From contig NZ_JAAAPN010000005.1 in assembly GCF_009909205.1 (NCBI RefSeq), forward strand, positions 210,847 through 274,846: a stretch of 64,000 bases of DNA, read 5' to 3'. The position numbers were made by a program, and so were the translations under genes. Numbering within the stretch: position 1 is the first letter of the stretch; the number at the start of each line of letters is the position of its first letter. A model generated the notes under the pieces. It saw only the letters and a list, made by a program, of their open reading frames with translations. It was not told the origin of the DNA and made no database searches. Shown here in pieces: positions 54,776 through 64,000 of the stretch. This DNA comes from Aquabacterium fontiphilum. Its GTDB lineage: Bacteria; Pseudomonadota; Gammaproteobacteria; Burkholderiales; Burkholderiaceae_C.

Positions 54776-55896
54776 TCCTTGAAGGCCATCACGCGGCGGT
54801 ACCACTCGTGGAAGTGCTGCATGCCGTCTTCCATCGGGCTCTGATAGGGGCCGATTTCGTTGTCACCGCGCAGCATCAGGGCGCGGCGGCCCGCATCCAT
54901 ACGCTCGGCGATCTCGTCGTCCTCGATGCAGGTCTCCATGTAGGCGGCACGCTGGGCTTCGACGAACTCGCGCTCGAAGGCGGCGATCTCTTCGGGGTAG
55001 TAGAACTCCACCACGTTGAGCGTCTTCTGCGGCCCTTGCGGGTACATGTTGGACACCACCAGCACGTGCGGGTACCACTCCACCATCATCGTGGGGTAGT
55101 AGGTGAGCCACACCGCGCCCTGCGACGGTTTTTCGCCGCCGCGGTAGTTCATCAAGACCTCGCGCCACTTCTTGTAGACGTCGGAGCCCGGCTTGTCGAA
55201 GCTCTTGGCCACGCCCACCGTCTGGACGGAGTACTGGTCGGCCATGTCCCAGCGCAGGTCGTCGCAGGTCACGAAGTTGCCCAGACCGGGGTGGAAGGGG
55301 CCGACGTGGTAGTCCTCCAGATAGACCTCGATGAAGGTCTTCCAGTTGTAGTGGCACTCGTGCAGCTCGACGTGGTCCAGCACGTAGCCACTGAAGTCGA
55401 GGTCGCCGCCCGGCTTGAAGCGCGCATCGATGCCCGCCAGGTCAGCCGCGATGTCGCGTCCGTTGTCTTCGAACAGCAGCCCGTTCCAGTTGCGAACCTT
55501 GTAGTTGTTCAGGTTCAGGCAGGGGTCATGGTCGAAGTGCGGCGCGCCGATCAGTTCACCCTGATGGGAGTACGTCCAGCGGTGCAAGGGGCAGACGATG
55601 TTGTGCTTGGTGTTGCCGCGGCCCTTGAGCATGATGGCCTGGCGGTGGCGACAGACATTGGAGATCAGCTCGATGCCGTCTTTCGTGCGCACGAGCACAC
55701 GGCCTTCCTTTTCCTGCGGCAGCGCGTAGTAATCGCCCACCTCGGGCACGCTCAGGGCGTGACCGAGGTAGCGGGGACCGGACTGAAAGATGCGCTCAAG
55801 CTCCTCTTTGTAAAGCGACTCGTCGAAGTAGACGGACACGGGCAGCTGCGTACGGCTGCGATGAAGGGCGTTGAGTGCGTTACTCAGGTCGGACAT
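54772..55896 (-). CDS. Rieske non-heme iron oxygenase, alpha subunit
   Basis: A 374-residue aromatic-ring-hydroxylating-type oxygenase. The Rieske cluster motif is CRHR followed after 17 residues by CPLH, and the mononuclear iron site is DYHVGPFHPG (D-x2-H-x4-H) near 205-214, with the bridging acidic residue just before it. Both centres are complete. No reductase or beta subunit is nearby; the only partner is the DMT transporter downstream. The substrate is unknown; choline/betaine-like and aromatic substrates are possible in this family. The ATG at 55896 follows GGGGA. Confidence 0.88.
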   Translation of the reverse strand: MSDLSNALNALHRSRTQLPVSVYFDESLYKEELERIFQSGPRYLGHALSVPEVGDYYALPQEKEGRVLVRTKDGIELISNVCRHRQAIMLKGRGNTKHNIVCPLHRWTYSHQGELIGAPHFDHDPCLNLNNYKVRNWNGLLFEDNGRDIAADLAGIDARFKPGGDLDFSGYVLDHVELHECHYNWKTFIEVYLEDYHVGPFHPGLGNFVTCDDLRWDMADQYSVQTVGVAKSFDKPGSDVYKKWREVLMNYRGGEKPSQGAVWLTYYPTMMVEWYPHVLVVSNMYPQGPQKTLNVVEFYYPEEIAAFEREFVEAQRAAYMETCIEDDEIAERMDAGRRALMLRGDNEIGPYQSPMEDGMQHFHEWYRRVMAFKD

Positions 55897-56234
55897 GATC
55901 CCCAGGATCTCCAAAAACCAATGTCAACCCCCCTTGCGTGGCGAGCATGGCGCACGCGGCGCGCAAGGGCTGAATTCCCCGAATCCGACGTCTCGCGGAA
56001 GCCGGGGGGCGTGGCGCTCCGACAGACACAGCAGGCCTGCCAAAGAGCCCGAAATTGTAGCCGCTCGGGAAACCCCGGGGGGATGCCGCCCCACTGCGCA
56101 AGGTCAATGTCGTGGGCGAATCCCCCCGAAGGGCGTCGCGGGTAGAACCGGGGCGCGGGGGCGGGGTGCGTGCCTCGAAATAGAATACGCGTTTGCCCTT
56201 TTCCCCCTCCCTCCTCCTCCCCCGGCAGCACCGC
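55897..56234. other. Divergent intergenic region, Rieske gene - xseB
   Basis: No gene is seen in these 338 bases. On the plus strand TAGAAT (56181-56186), 49 bases before xseB, is a plausible -10 without a clear -35. On the minus strand TACAAT (56059-56054) could be the -10 for the Rieske gene, again without a good -35. Runs of C and G (56068-56082, 56128-56134, 56152-56164) give the region a very high GC content. Confidence 0.4.
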
Positions 56235-56480
56235 ATGGCCCGTTCAGCCAAACCCGACACCAACACGCCGGCTTTGCCCGCGACCTACGAAGAGGCCCTG
56301 GCCGAGCTGGAGCAGCTCGTCGGTCGCATGGAGTCGGGTGCGTTGCCGCTGGACCAGCTGTCGACCAGCTATGCGCGGGGCGCCCAGTTGCTGCAGTTCT
56401 GCCGCACCCGGCTGGAAGCGGTGGAGCAGCAGGTCAAACTGCTGGAAGACGGGCAGCTCAAGCGCTGGGACGAGGCATGA
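56235..56480 (+). CDS. xseB: Exodeoxyribonuclease VII small subunit
   Basis: An 81-residue helical protein that joins XseA to form the single-strand nuclease Exo[36 protein letters not shown] is split here into its two family parts: the [11 protein letters not shown] helix and [11 protein letters not shown]. The C-terminal segment includes [13 protein letters not shown]. Its stop overlaps the ispA ATG by 4 bases; xseB-ispA-dxs is a conserved order. Confidence 0.94.
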   Translation: MARSAKPDTNTPALPATYEEALAELEQLVGRMESGALPLDQLSTSYARGAQLLQFCRTRLEAVEQQVKLLEDGQLKRWDEA

Positions 56481-57403
56481 ACACCGACGCCTTCCTGGCC
56501 TGGACGACTCGCACGCTGGCTGAGGTCGAAACCGCGCTTGATGCTTGGGTGCCCGCTGCGGCGCCTGCCGGCCTGGGCGACGCCATGCGCTATGGTGTGC
56601 TCGATGGTGGTAAACGCTTGCGCGCCCTGCTGGTACAGGCCGCGGCGGAGGCTGTGGGCGCCCGCGCGACGCCGGCGGGCCGCGAGGCGGCGTTGCGCGC
56701 GGCGTGTGCAGTGGAGTTGATCCATGCTTATTCGCTGGTGCATGACGACATGCCGTGCATGGACAACGATGTGTTGCGCCGGGGCAAGCCGACGGTACAC
56801 GTGGCTTTCGGGGAGGCCCAGGCGATGCTGGCGGGCGACGCCATGCAGGCTCTGGCCTTCGAGGTGCTGACGCCCGATGAGGGTGAGGGCGCTGGTGTGT
56901 CGCCCGTGTTGCAGGCACGTCTGGTGCGCCTGCTGGCGCGCGCCTCCGGGCAAGCCGGCATGGCCGGTGGGCAGGCCATCGACCTGGCCAGCGTGGGCCA
57001 GGCGCTCAACGAAGCCACCCTGCGCGACATGCACCAGCGCAAGACGGGCGCCTTGCTGCGCGCCAGCGTTCAGATGGGCGCGGCCTGCGGCGGCGGTGCG
57101 CCCGAGGGCGCGATCTGGCAGGCACTGACAGCCTACGGTCACGCCATGGGCCTGGCCTTTCAGATTGTCGATGACGTGCTGGACGAAACGCAGGCATCAG
57201 ACAAGCTTGGCAAGACGGCAGGCAAGGATGCCGATGCCAACAAGCCGACCTATGTCGCCCTGCTGGGACTGGACGGTGCCCGTCGCGAGGCGGCTCGCCT
57301 GCTGGGCGAAGCCCTGGCTGCGCTGGACCGTAGCGGCTTGCCGCCCACGGCCACCACCTGGTTGCGCGCCCTGGCCGAGCGCATCGTGCACCGCGACCAC
57401 TGA
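56477..57403 (+). CDS. ispA: Farnesyl diphosphate synthase (polyprenyl synthetase)
   Basis: A 308-residue trans-isoprenyl diphosphate synthase. GGKRLRALL (44-52) binds IPP, the first aspartate-rich motif is DDMPCMD (90-96), and the second is DDVLDE near 232. The motif spacing fits FPP synthases of the IspA type. It overlaps xseB by 4 bases and precedes dxs by 32 bases, so isoprenoid precursor and chain-forming steps are cotranscribed. Confidence 0.95.
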   Translation: MNTDAFLAWTTRTLAEVETALDAWVPAAAPAGLGDAMRYGVLDGGKRLRALLVQAAAEAVGARATPAGREAALRAACAVELIHAYSLVHDDMPCMDNDVLRRGKPTVHVAFGEAQAMLAGDAMQALAFEVLTPDEGEGAGVSPVLQARLVRLLARASGQAGMAGGQAIDLASVGQALNEATLRDMHQRKTGALLRASVQMGAACGGGAPEGAIWQALTAYGHAMGLAFQIVDDVLDETQASDKLGKTAGKDADANKPTYVALLGLDGARREAARLLGEALAALDRSGLPPTATTWLRALAERIVHRDH

Positions 57404-57435
57404 TGCCCCATGACCATACACCCAAGGATGTACCG

Positions 57436-59334
57436 ATGAGCCACCCGCTGCTGTCCAGGATCGACAAGCCGGCCGACCTCCGGCACCTGTCCCGGTCCGA
57501 GCTCAAGCAACTCGCCGTCGAGTTGCGTGACTACCTGCTGCACAGCGTGTCGCGCACCGGCGGGCACCTGTCGTCCAACCTTGGCACGGTGGAGCTGACG
57601 ATTGCGCTGCACCACGTGTTCAACACCCCGGAAGACCGCCTGGTGTGGGACGTGGGCCACCAGACCTACCCGCACAAGATCCTGACCGGGCGGCGTGATC
57701 GCATGGCGACGCTGCGCCAGTTCGGCGGCATGAGCGGTTTTCCCCGCCGCGATGAAAGCGAATACGACACCTTTGGGACGGCCCATTCGTCGACCTCGAT
57801 CTCGGCCGCGCTGGGCATGGCGCTGGGCGCGCAGCTACGCGGCGAATCGCGCAAGGCGGTGGCCATCATCGGCGATGGTGCGATGACCGCTGGCATGGCA
57901 TTCGAGGCGCTCAACAACGCGGGTGTGCCCCATGCGGGCAAGATGCCCGACCTGCTGGTGGTGCTCAACGACAACGACATGTCGATCTCGCCGCCTGTCG
58001 GCGCGCTCAACCGTTATCTGGCCCGCCTGATGTCGGGGCGCTTCTACATGAGCGCGCGCGAGAGCGCCAAGCAGGTCTTGCGCAACGCACCGCCGCTGTT
58101 TGAGCTGGCCAAGCGACTGGAAGAGCATGCCAAGGGCATGGTCGTGCCCGGCACCATCTTCGAGGAGTTCGGCTTCAACTATGTAGGCCCCATCGATGGC
58201 CACGACCTCGATAGCCTGATCCCCACACTCGAGAACCTCAAGCAGGCCAGCGGGCCGCAGTTCCTGCACGTGGTGACCAAGAAGGGCTACGGCTACAAGC
58301 TGGCCGAGGCCGACCCCATCGCCTACCACGGGCCGGGCAAGTTCGACCCGGCCGTGGGCCTGCAGAAGCCCGCGCCGACCGACACCCCGCCCAAGCCCAC
58401 GTTCACGCAGGTGTTCGGGCGCTGGCTGTGCGACATGGCGGCAGCCGACCCGCGTCTGGTGGGCATCACGCCGGCCATGCGCGAGGGCTCGGGCATGGTG
58501 GAGTTTCACCAGAAGTTTCCTGGGCGTTACTTCGATGTGGGCATCGCCGAGCAGCACGCCGTGACCTTTGCGGCGGGCCTCGCGTGTGAAGGGCTCAAGC
58601 CGGTCGTGGCGATCTACTCGACCTTTCTGCAGCGGGCGTATGACCAGCTGATCCACGACGTGGCCATCCAGAACCTGCCGGTGGTGTTCGCGCTCGACCG
58701 TGCGGGCATCGTGGGCGCGGATGGCGCCACGCACATGGGCGCATTTGACATTGCCTTTGTGCGCTGCATCCCGAACGTGAGCATGCTGACGCCGGCCGAC
58801 GAGGCCGAGACGCGCCAGGCGCTCAGCGCCGCCTACGCCCAGAGCCACCCGGTGGCCGTGCGCTACCCGCGCGGCACGGGCGCCGGCGTCGCGGTGCCTG
58901 CCGATCTGCAGCCCATGCCCTGGGGCAAGGGCGAGATCCGCCGCCAGGGCAGCGAGGCACGCGCCGCCGGTCAGCGTGTGGCCATCCTGGCTTTTGGCAC
59001 GCTGTTGTATCCGGCCCTGCAGGCCGCCGAGGGGCTGGACGCCACCGTGGCCAACATGCGTTTCGTCAAGCCGCTGGATGTGGATCTGGTCAAGCAGCTG
59101 GCCGCGTCGCACGACCTGCTGGTGACGGTGGAAGAGGGGTGCACCCAGGGTGGCGCGGGCGCGGCCGTGGCCGAGGCGCTGGCCGTGGCCGGGCTGAGCA
59201 TCCCGACGCTGATGCTGGGCTTGCCGGACCAGTTCATCGAACATGGCGACCCTGCCAAGCTGCTGGGCCTGTGTGGGCTGGACGCGGCCGGCATCGAGCA
59301 GGCCATCCGTCACCGGCTGGCGGCGACCGCCTGA
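57436..59334 (+). CDS. dxs: 1-deoxy-D-xylulose-5-phosphate synthase
   Basis: The 632-residue TPP enzyme that starts the MEP isoprenoid pathway. The TPP-binding motif [18 protein letters not shown] (about 153-170), the catalytic-side segment [16 protein letters not shown] near the start, and the transketolase-like middle domain with [15 protein letters not shown] are intact. The ATG at 57436 has AAGGA upstream; an in-frame ATG at 57403 overlaps the ispA stop but lacks this site. Confidence 0.97.
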   Translation: MSHPLLSRIDKPADLRHLSRSELKQLAVELRDYLLHSVSRTGGHLSSNLGTVELTIALHHVFNTPEDRLVWDVGHQTYPHKILTGRRDRMATLRQFGGMSGFPRRDESEYDTFGTAHSSTSISAALGMALGAQLRGESRKAVAIIGDGAMTAGMAFEALNNAGVPHAGKMPDLLVVLNDNDMSISPPVGALNRYLARLMSGRFYMSARESAKQVLRNAPPLFELAKRLEEHAKGMVVPGTIFEEFGFNYVGPIDGHDLDSLIPTLENLKQASGPQFLHVVTKKGYGYKLAEADPIAYHGPGKFDPAVGLQKPAPTDTPPKPTFTQVFGRWLCDMAAADPRLVGITPAMREGSGMVEFHQKFPGRYFDVGIAEQHAVTFAAGLACEGLKPVVAIYSTFLQRAYDQLIHDVAIQNLPVVFALDRAGIVGADGATHMGAFDIAFVRCIPNVSMLTPADEAETRQALSAAYAQSHPVAVRYPRGTGAGVAVPADLQPMPWGKGEIRRQGSEARAAGQRVAILAFGTLLYPALQAAEGLDATVANMRFVKPLDVDLVKQLAASHDLLVTVEEGCTQGGAGAAVAEALAVAGLSIPTLMLGLPDQFIEHGDPAKLLGLCGLDAAGIEQAIRHRLAATA

Positions 59335-59438
59335 GGCCGATGACGCAAGGCCGGGCACGCGATGCCCGCGCCGCGTCTCCCATTCTTCTTACACAGACGA
59401 CAGCGAAAGCGGCGACGGCAACGTGGCGTGCCGTCTGA

Positions 59439-59978
59439 TCAGACTGCGGCGGGCTGGGCCTCGGCCGGCTGGGAACTGCAAGCGCCACCGCAACCGCTGA
59501 TGGCCTCTTGGGGCAGCGCCTCGGGCTGGGCCACGGCGCGTGTGAGCGGGTCGTAGCCGACGCTCTTGAGGTGCAATGCCAGCCCGGCATCCATGTTCTG
59601 GGCGTGATGCGGGAACCACAATGTCAGCTCATGGGCCATCTGCCGAATGGGCTGCAGCTGCCCTTGCTGGCCCGATGCCAGCCCTTCTCGCAAGACCTTC
59701 AACACCACGGCGTGCTGCGTCATGTGGCAGCTGCCGGGTGCAAAGCCTGTGTCCAGCATCCAGCGGTCTTCCTGGTCGAAGTGCGCCTGAGTGTGGTCGA
59801 TCAAGGCCTGCCAGCGGTCGACCAGGTCGGCGTCCTCCGCTTGCTGCACGGCGGCCAGCAGGTCGACAAACTCGACGTGGGTCTGGTCCATGACGGGCAT
59901 GGACAGGCTGAGGGCGTCAGACCACACCAGGCCGGGAGGCACCGGGGCGGTGTGTACAGAGGAGGCAACTTCAGGCAT
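59439..59978 (-). CDS. Hemerythrin domain protein
   Basis: A 179-residue protein with a bacteriohemerythrin fold (about 18-140) that binds O2 or senses oxygen at a di-iron site. Candidate ligands are in DQTHVEFVDLL, HTQAHFDQEDRWM, HMTQHAVVL and HHAQNMD, which match the expected H...HxxxE...HxxxH...HxxxxD pattern. The C-terminal 25 residues contain a CGGAC motif that may bind metal. The ATG at 59978 follows GGAGG; it is divergent from the lipase gene. Confidence 0.85.
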   Translation of the reverse strand: MPEVASSVHTAPVPPGLVWSDALSLSMPVMDQTHVEFVDLLAAVQQAEDADLVDRWQALIDHTQAHFDQEDRWMLDTGFAPGSCHMTQHAVVLKVLREGLASGQQGQLQPIRQMAHELTLWFPHHAQNMDAGLALHLKSVGYDPLTRAVAQPEALPQEAISGCGGACSSQPAEAQPAAV

Positions 59979-60169
59979 GGACGCAGCGTAGCCGGGACAC
60001 CTCTGAAGCACCTTGCGTTGCCTCAAGGTCTGGTGTCTGACGGCCGGCGTGGAGGTGTCGCACGATGCGCCTTGTTCAGTCGCAAGCGTAGGTAATCCCC
60101 GATGCTGGGCCGGGCTCAAGGGCCTAGATTCGGCGCGATTCGTGTCTTGCATCACCAAGGAGGTGCCCC

Positions 60170-61093
60170 GTGCGTCAACTCTCCGCTTTGAAGCGCCGTG
60201 TCCTGGTCATCGCCACGCTCCTGTGGGCGGTTGGCGGCGGGGGCGCTGTGCAAGCCGCGGGCGTGCCCACCGGCACCGAAGCCCGGACACGCCACCCCAT
60301 CGTGCTGGTACACGGACTGATGGGATGGGACAACATCCTCGGCCTGGACTACTGGTACAACATTCCGGCTGCCTTGCGCCGCTCGGGGGCCACTGTGCTG
60401 GTGGCCAAGGTGTCCGCAGTGAACGACAACAACGCCCGTGGCGAGCAACTGCTCAAGCAACTGCGCGAGTGGCAGGCGGCCCATGGTTACACCAAGTTCA
60501 ACCTGGTGGGACACAGCCAGGGCGGCCCCACCGCCCGTTATGCCGCCGGTGTGGCGCCAGCGCTGGTGGCCAGCGTGACCTTGGTGCAGTCGCCCAATGT
60601 GATTGACGCCACCGAGCCAGACTCCATCCTGTCCTTGCTGTCGTCCCGGCCTGGTCTGTTTGCCACCCTGGGAAAGGTCATCGACTGGCTTTCCGGCAAC
60701 GGGTCACTGCCCCAGGATCCCGCGGCACTGCAGGCCTGGGCCACTGACACGGCGTCTTTCAATGCACAGTGGCCGGCTGGAATGCCGACCACCCCGTGCG
60801 GACAGGGGGCCGAGCTGGCCTCCAATGGGGTGCGCTACTACTCAGTGGCTGGTAACGTGGCCAAGACGAACGCCTGGGACCCGTCTGACCTGATCTTCAA
60901 GGAGGGGGCCGCGCCCAGTGATGGCCTGGTGCCGGTGTGCGCCGCGCGCTGGGGCCGCGTGCTGCGCGACGACTATCCCTGGAACCACTTTGATGGCGTC
61001 AATCAGTTCTTCGGGCTGATCGGCAAGGGCGCACCTGACCCGGTGGCGTTCTACGTGCAGCAGGCCAACCGGCTCAAGAGCCTGGGCCTCTGA
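60170..61093 (+). CDS. Secreted triacylglycerol lipase (family I.1/I.2 type)
   Basis: A 307-residue alpha/beta hydrolase with a signal peptide (1-29, ending VQAA). PIVLVHGLMGWDN gives the oxyanion loop, the nucleophile is Ser116 in GHSQGG, and Asp251 (SDGLVPV) with His273 (WNHFDG) complete the triad. Cys210 and Cys257 fit the conserved disulfide of family I.1/I.2 lipases. These normally need a foldase (Lif/LipB) gene directly downstream, which is absent; argH follows on the other strand. The start is a GTG with a strong AAGGAGGT site. Confidence 0.92.
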   Translation: MRQLSALKRRVLVIATLLWAVGGGGAVQAAGVPTGTEARTRHPIVLVHGLMGWDNILGLDYWYNIPAALRRSGATVLVAKVSAVNDNNARGEQLLKQLREWQAAHGYTKFNLVGHSQGGPTARYAAGVAPALVASVTLVQSPNVIDATEPDSILSLLSSRPGLFATLGKVIDWLSGNGSLPQDPAALQAWATDTASFNAQWPAGMPTTPCGQGAELASNGVRYYSVAGNVAKTNAWDPSDLIFKEGAAPSDGLVPVCAARWGRVLRDDYPWNHFDGVNQFFGLIGKGAPDPVAFYVQQANRLKSLGL

Positions 61094-61105
61094 GCCTCGT
61101 CCCGA

Positions 61106-62521
61106 TCAGGGTTGGGTCTTGCCGTCGCCCAGGCGCTGGCGGTGCCGCGCCACTTGCGCTCGCACCTGTTCGGGCGCGGTGCCGCCCAGGATGTTGCGGG
61201 CGTTGAGCGAGCCACGCAGGCTCAGCACCTCGTACACATCCTGTTCGATGGCCGGGTTGTAGGCCTTGAGCTTGTCCAGCGGCAGCTCTGACAGGTCCAC
61301 GCCAGCGGCGATCGCGTCCTTCACGGCGTGGGCCACCACTTCGTGGGCATCACGGAAGGGCAGACCCTTCTTGACCAGGTAGTCGGCCAGGTCGGTGGCG
61401 GTGGCGTAGCCTTTCTTGGCGGCGCGCTCCATGGCTTCGGGCTTGACGGTGATGCCGGCGGCCATCTCGGCGAAGATGCGCAGCGTGTCCTTCAAGGTGT
61501 CGACCGTGTCGAACAGCGGCTCCTTGTCTTCCTGGTTGTCCTTGTTGTAGGCCAGGGGTTGGCCCTTCATCAGGGTGATCAGGCCCATCAGGTGGCCGAC
61601 CACGCGACCCGTCTTGCCGCGCGCCAGTTCGGGCACATCGGGGTTCTTCTTCTGCGGCATGATGGACGAGCCCGTGCAGAAGCGGTCAGCCAGGTCGATG
61701 AAGCCGAAGCTCTGGCTCATCCACAGGATCAGTTCTTCACTCAGGCGCGAGATGTGCACCATCAAGAGCGAGGCGGCGGCGGTGAATTCGATGGCGAAGT
61801 CGCGGTCCGAGACCCCGTCCAGGCTGTTCTGGCACACCGCCTCGAAGCCCAGTGTGCGGGCGACGCGTTCGCGGTCGAGCGGGTAGCTGGTGCCGGCCAG
61901 TGCGGCCGAGCCCAGCGGCAGGCGATTCACGCGGCGGCGCAGGTCGGTCATGCGTTCGGCGTCGCGGGCGAACATCTCCACATAGGCCAGCAGGTGATGG
62001 CCGAAGGCCACCGGCTGGGCCACCTGCAGGTGGGTGAAGCCAGGCAGGATCACGTCGGCGTTCTGCTCGGCCACATCCACGAGGGCCTTTTGCAGCTCCG
62101 TCAGCAGCACACCGATCTCATCGATCTCGCCGCGTAGCCACAGGCGCACGTCGGTGGCGACCTGGTCGTTGCGCGAGCGGCCGGTGTGCAGACGCTTGCC
62201 GGCATCGCCCACGAGCTGGGTCAGGCGGGCCTCGATGTTCAGGTGCACGTCTTCCAGGTCGAGCTTCCACTCGAAGGCGCCCGATTCGATCTCTTGCGTG
62301 ATCTGGGCCATGCCTTTCTGGATGGCGGCCAGATCGTCTGCGCTGATGAGGCCCTGGGCGCACAGCATGTCGGCGTGGGCCAGCGAGCCCTGGATGTCGG
62401 CCCGCCATAGGCGCTTGTCGAAGAAGACGCTGGCGGTGTAGCGCTTGACCAGCTCGCTCATGGGCTCGGAAAACAGGGCCGACCAGGCCTGGGACTTCTT
62501 GTCGAGTTGGTTGTTGCTCAT
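61106..62521 (-). CDS. argH: Argininosuccinate lyase
   Basis: A 471-residue enzyme releasing arginine and fumarate, the final step of arginine synthesis. The superfamily signature [12 protein letters not shown] is present, together with [13 protein letters not shown] and [18 protein letters not shown]; family length is normal. The start at ATG 62521 leaves 43 bases to the divergent histidine kinase gene, which must contain both promoters. Confidence 0.97.
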   Translation of the reverse strand: MSNNQLDKKSQAWSALFSEPMSELVKRYTASVFFDKRLWRADIQGSLAHADMLCAQGLISADDLAAIQKGMAQITQEIESGAFEWKLDLEDVHLNIEARLTQLVGDAGKRLHTGRSRNDQVATDVRLWLRGEIDEIGVLLTELQKALVDVAEQNADVILPGFTHLQVAQPVAFGHHLLAYVEMFARDAERMTDLRRRVNRLPLGSAALAGTSYPLDRERVARTLGFEAVCQNSLDGVSDRDFAIEFTAAASLLMVHISRLSEELILWMSQSFGFIDLADRFCTGSSIMPQKKNPDVPELARGKTGRVVGHLMGLITLMKGQPLAYNKDNQEDKEPLFDTVDTLKDTLRIFAEMAAGITVKPEAMERAAKKGYATATDLADYLVKKGLPFRDAHEVVAHAVKDAIAAGVDLSELPLDKLKAYNPAIEQDVYEVLSLRGSLNARNILGGTAPEQVRAQVARHRQRLGDGKTQP

Positions 62522-62564
62522 GGGGCGATCCGGTGGCGCGTGCTTCACGCAGAATGTGCAAACC

Positions 62565-63737
62565 ATGCATTCTAAAGAGCCTGCCCGTTCCGATGTGCCG
62601 TCCGGCAGCGATGCGTCGCTGTGGGGGGCGTCCACGCAGTTCGGTTCAATCCCCTTGGCGAGTGGGGGTGCGCGGCCTGCATTGCCCTCGGCGTTCGATG
62701 TCTGCCACGTCGGGGTGGTGCTGCGGGTGGTGCTGGGCGTGCAGGGGGTCACGGGTCTGGGCAGCCTGTTTGTCGCAAGCGGCCCCGCCGATGCCCTGGC
62801 CCGCTGGGCCCAGGCGTCTCTGGTGTCCCTGCCCGCGAGCCTGTTGTGGCTGCTGTTGGCCTGTGCGCTGCGTCCGTGGGTGGATCGGCAGTCGCCGTGG
62901 GTGCAGTGGGGGGCGGCCGTGTTGCTGGGTGCGATGTGTGGCGGGCTGGGGCAGTGGCAGGCCAACTGGCTGTTCATGGCCGTCGAGGGGGGCGGTCTGA
63001 CTGCGACATGGGCGGCGTGGACCCTGGTGGGCCCCGCGACGGCCGGCGGCACGCTGGGGGCCGTGGGCCTGTACTGGTTGCGGCAGCGGGCCCGCAGTGA
63101 GCTGCCAGCCCATGTGTCGGCGCGCCTGGACGAACTGCAGGCCCGCATCCGGCCACACTTTCTGTTCAACACCCTCAATACCGCCATCGCCCTCGTGCAG
63201 GTCGACCCGCAGCGCGCCGAGCGCGTGCTGGAGGACCTGGCCGAGCTGTTTCGTCAGGCGCTGTTGTCGCCTGCCGCGCGCACCACGTTGGGTGAGGAGG
63301 TGGACCTGGCGCGTCGCTATCTGGACATCGAGCAGCTTCGCTTTGGCGAGCGCCTCACCGTGCGCTGGGAGATCGATGCGGACGTGCAGGACGCGCAGGT
63401 ACCGGCCCTGCTGCTGCAGCCCTTGGTCGAGAACGCCGTGCGACACGGTGTCGAACCTGATCCAAAGGGCGGCTGGATCGTGGTGCGGGCCCGGCGGGAT
63501 GGCGGCAAGGTGGAAGTTGACATTCGCAACTCGGTGGCGGACGTCAGCCAATCTGGCGCACGACCAGGTCACGGCATGGCCTTGCGCAACGTCCGCCAGC
63601 GTCTGGTGTTGATGCACGATGTCGAGGCCGTGTTCCAGGCGGGACTGCAGCGCCACGCACATGGTCCGCAGCCGCCGGTGTTCATCGTCAATCTGTCTTT
63701 CCCGTATCAGCCCATGAACCGGGCTGCAGGAGCGTGA
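62565..63737 (+). CDS. LytS/AlgZ-type sensor histidine kinase
   Basis: A 390-residue membrane histidine kinase. Four hydrophobic helices (about 46-72, 84-104, 112-130, 148-172) precede the His_kinase domain, with phosphoacceptor His198 in [12 protein letters not shown] and the ATP site LVENAVRHG near 295 and [13 protein letters not shown] near 345. The argH-kinase-regulator order matches the AlgZ/AlgR (FimS) arrangement of pseudomonads and Burkholderiales, where the pair influences type IV pili, as in the pil genes at 38-45 kb. The regulator starts 2 bases downstream. Confidence 0.9.
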   Translation: MHSKEPARSDVPSGSDASLWGASTQFGSIPLASGGARPALPSAFDVCHVGVVLRVVLGVQGVTGLGSLFVASGPADALARWAQASLVSLPASLLWLLLACALRPWVDRQSPWVQWGAAVLLGAMCGGLGQWQANWLFMAVEGGGLTATWAAWTLVGPATAGGTLGAVGLYWLRQRARSELPAHVSARLDELQARIRPHFLFNTLNTAIALVQVDPQRAERVLEDLAELFRQALLSPAARTTLGEEVDLARRYLDIEQLRFGERLTVRWEIDADVQDAQVPALLLQPLVENAVRHGVEPDPKGGWIVVRARRDGGKVEVDIRNSVADVSQSGARPGHGMALRNVRQRLVLMHDVEAVFQAGLQRHAHGPQPPVFIVNLSFPYQPMNRAAGA

Positions 63738-63739
63738 GC

Positions 63740-64000
63740 ATGGAGCCCTTGCGTGTGGCCCTGGTCGACGACGAGCCGCTGGCGCGCATGCGCCTGAAGG
63801 CCTTACTCAATGGCATGACTCTGCCCAACCGTGTGGTGGGTGAGTATGGCGAGCCGGTCACGGCGCTCATGGCGCTCAAGGAGCGCGATCTGGGCGTAGA
63901 CGCTGCCGACGTCTTGCTGCTGGACATCCAGATGCCAGGGCTGGACGGGATGGTGCTGGCGGCTCGGCTGCGAGACATGGTGCGCCCGCCGGCGGTGGTG
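63740..64000 (+). CDS. LytTR-type response regulator (AlgR-like), partial at window end
   Basis: The first 87 codons of a response regulator, cut by the window edge. The receiver domain shows Asp10-Asp11 in LVDDEPLAR (Mg site) and phosphoacceptor Asp62 in LLLDIQMPG. The ATG is 2 bases after the kinase stop and has AGGAG upstream. A LytTR DNA-binding domain would be expected beyond the edge, based on the kinase type, but is not visible here. Confidence 0.88.
   Translation, partial: MEPLRVALVDDEPLARMRLKALLNGMTLPNRVVGEYGEPVTALMALKERDLGVDAADVLLLDIQMPGLDGMVLAARLRDMVRPPAVV

Overview
The window is GC-rich chromosomal DNA of a betaproteobacterium, almost certainly order Burkholderiales (Comamonadaceae/Sphaerotilaceae-like). 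The evidence is gene order: rplM-rpsI-argC-bactofilin-erpA, then anmK-M23 peptidase-tyrS; nrdR directly after glyA; ribD-ribE-ribBA-ribH-nusB; and argH next to an AlgZ/AlgR-type pair. I see no insertion sequence, phage, CRISPR array or rRNA. One tRNA gene (elongator Met) is present. Genus-level placement is inference.

Layout. 1-4.8 kb: murU, then an Fbp-type ferric-iron ABC transporter (fbpC, fbpB, fbpA) with Fur-box-like sites at both promoters. 4.9-8.9 kb: a fatty acid desaturase with an AraC-type regulator, and a tetR-lrgA-lrgB operon. 8.9-13.3 kb: a divergent molybdenum hydroxylase operon (2Fe-2S subunit, large subunit, XdhC, MocA) separated from tetR by a perfect palindrome. 13.3-25.1 kb: tRNA-Met, htpG behind a near-perfect heat-shock promoter, ribosomal proteins L13/S9, argC, bactofilin, erpA, anmK, a murein endopeptidase and tyrS. 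25.1-31.5 kb: the most accessory-looking stretch, with four tandem paralogous PEP-CTERM secreted proteins, each with its own terminator, followed by two outer-membrane beta-barrel genes. 31.5-38.5 kb: a degenerate MobA-like protein, pdxH, msrA, an array of five hairpins, ubiD, a lytic transglycosylase, a ZTP riboswitch with glyA, and nrdR. 38.5-45.2 kb: a minor pilin operon fimT-pilV-pilW-pilX-pilY1-pilE. 45.3-51.4 kb: the riboflavin operon running into nusB, a Ser/Thr kinase and a TssQ-like lipoprotein. 51.4-64 kb: ppx, a ZIP transporter, a DMT exporter with a Rieske oxygenase, xseB-ispA-dxs, a hemerythrin, a secreted lipase, argH, and a LytS/AlgZ-type histidine kinase followed by a response regulator cut by the window end.

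How it fits together. Most of the window is housekeeping metabolism in compact operons with 4-base start/stop overlaps. Regulation readable from sequence includes Fur (iron uptake), RpoH (htpG), a ZTP riboswitch (glyA), and a probable TetR operator that overlaps the start of a possibly leaderless mRNA. The best candidates for undescribed biology are the PEP-CTERM paralogue array with a shared leader element in three of its four members, and the hairpin array between ubiD and msrA.
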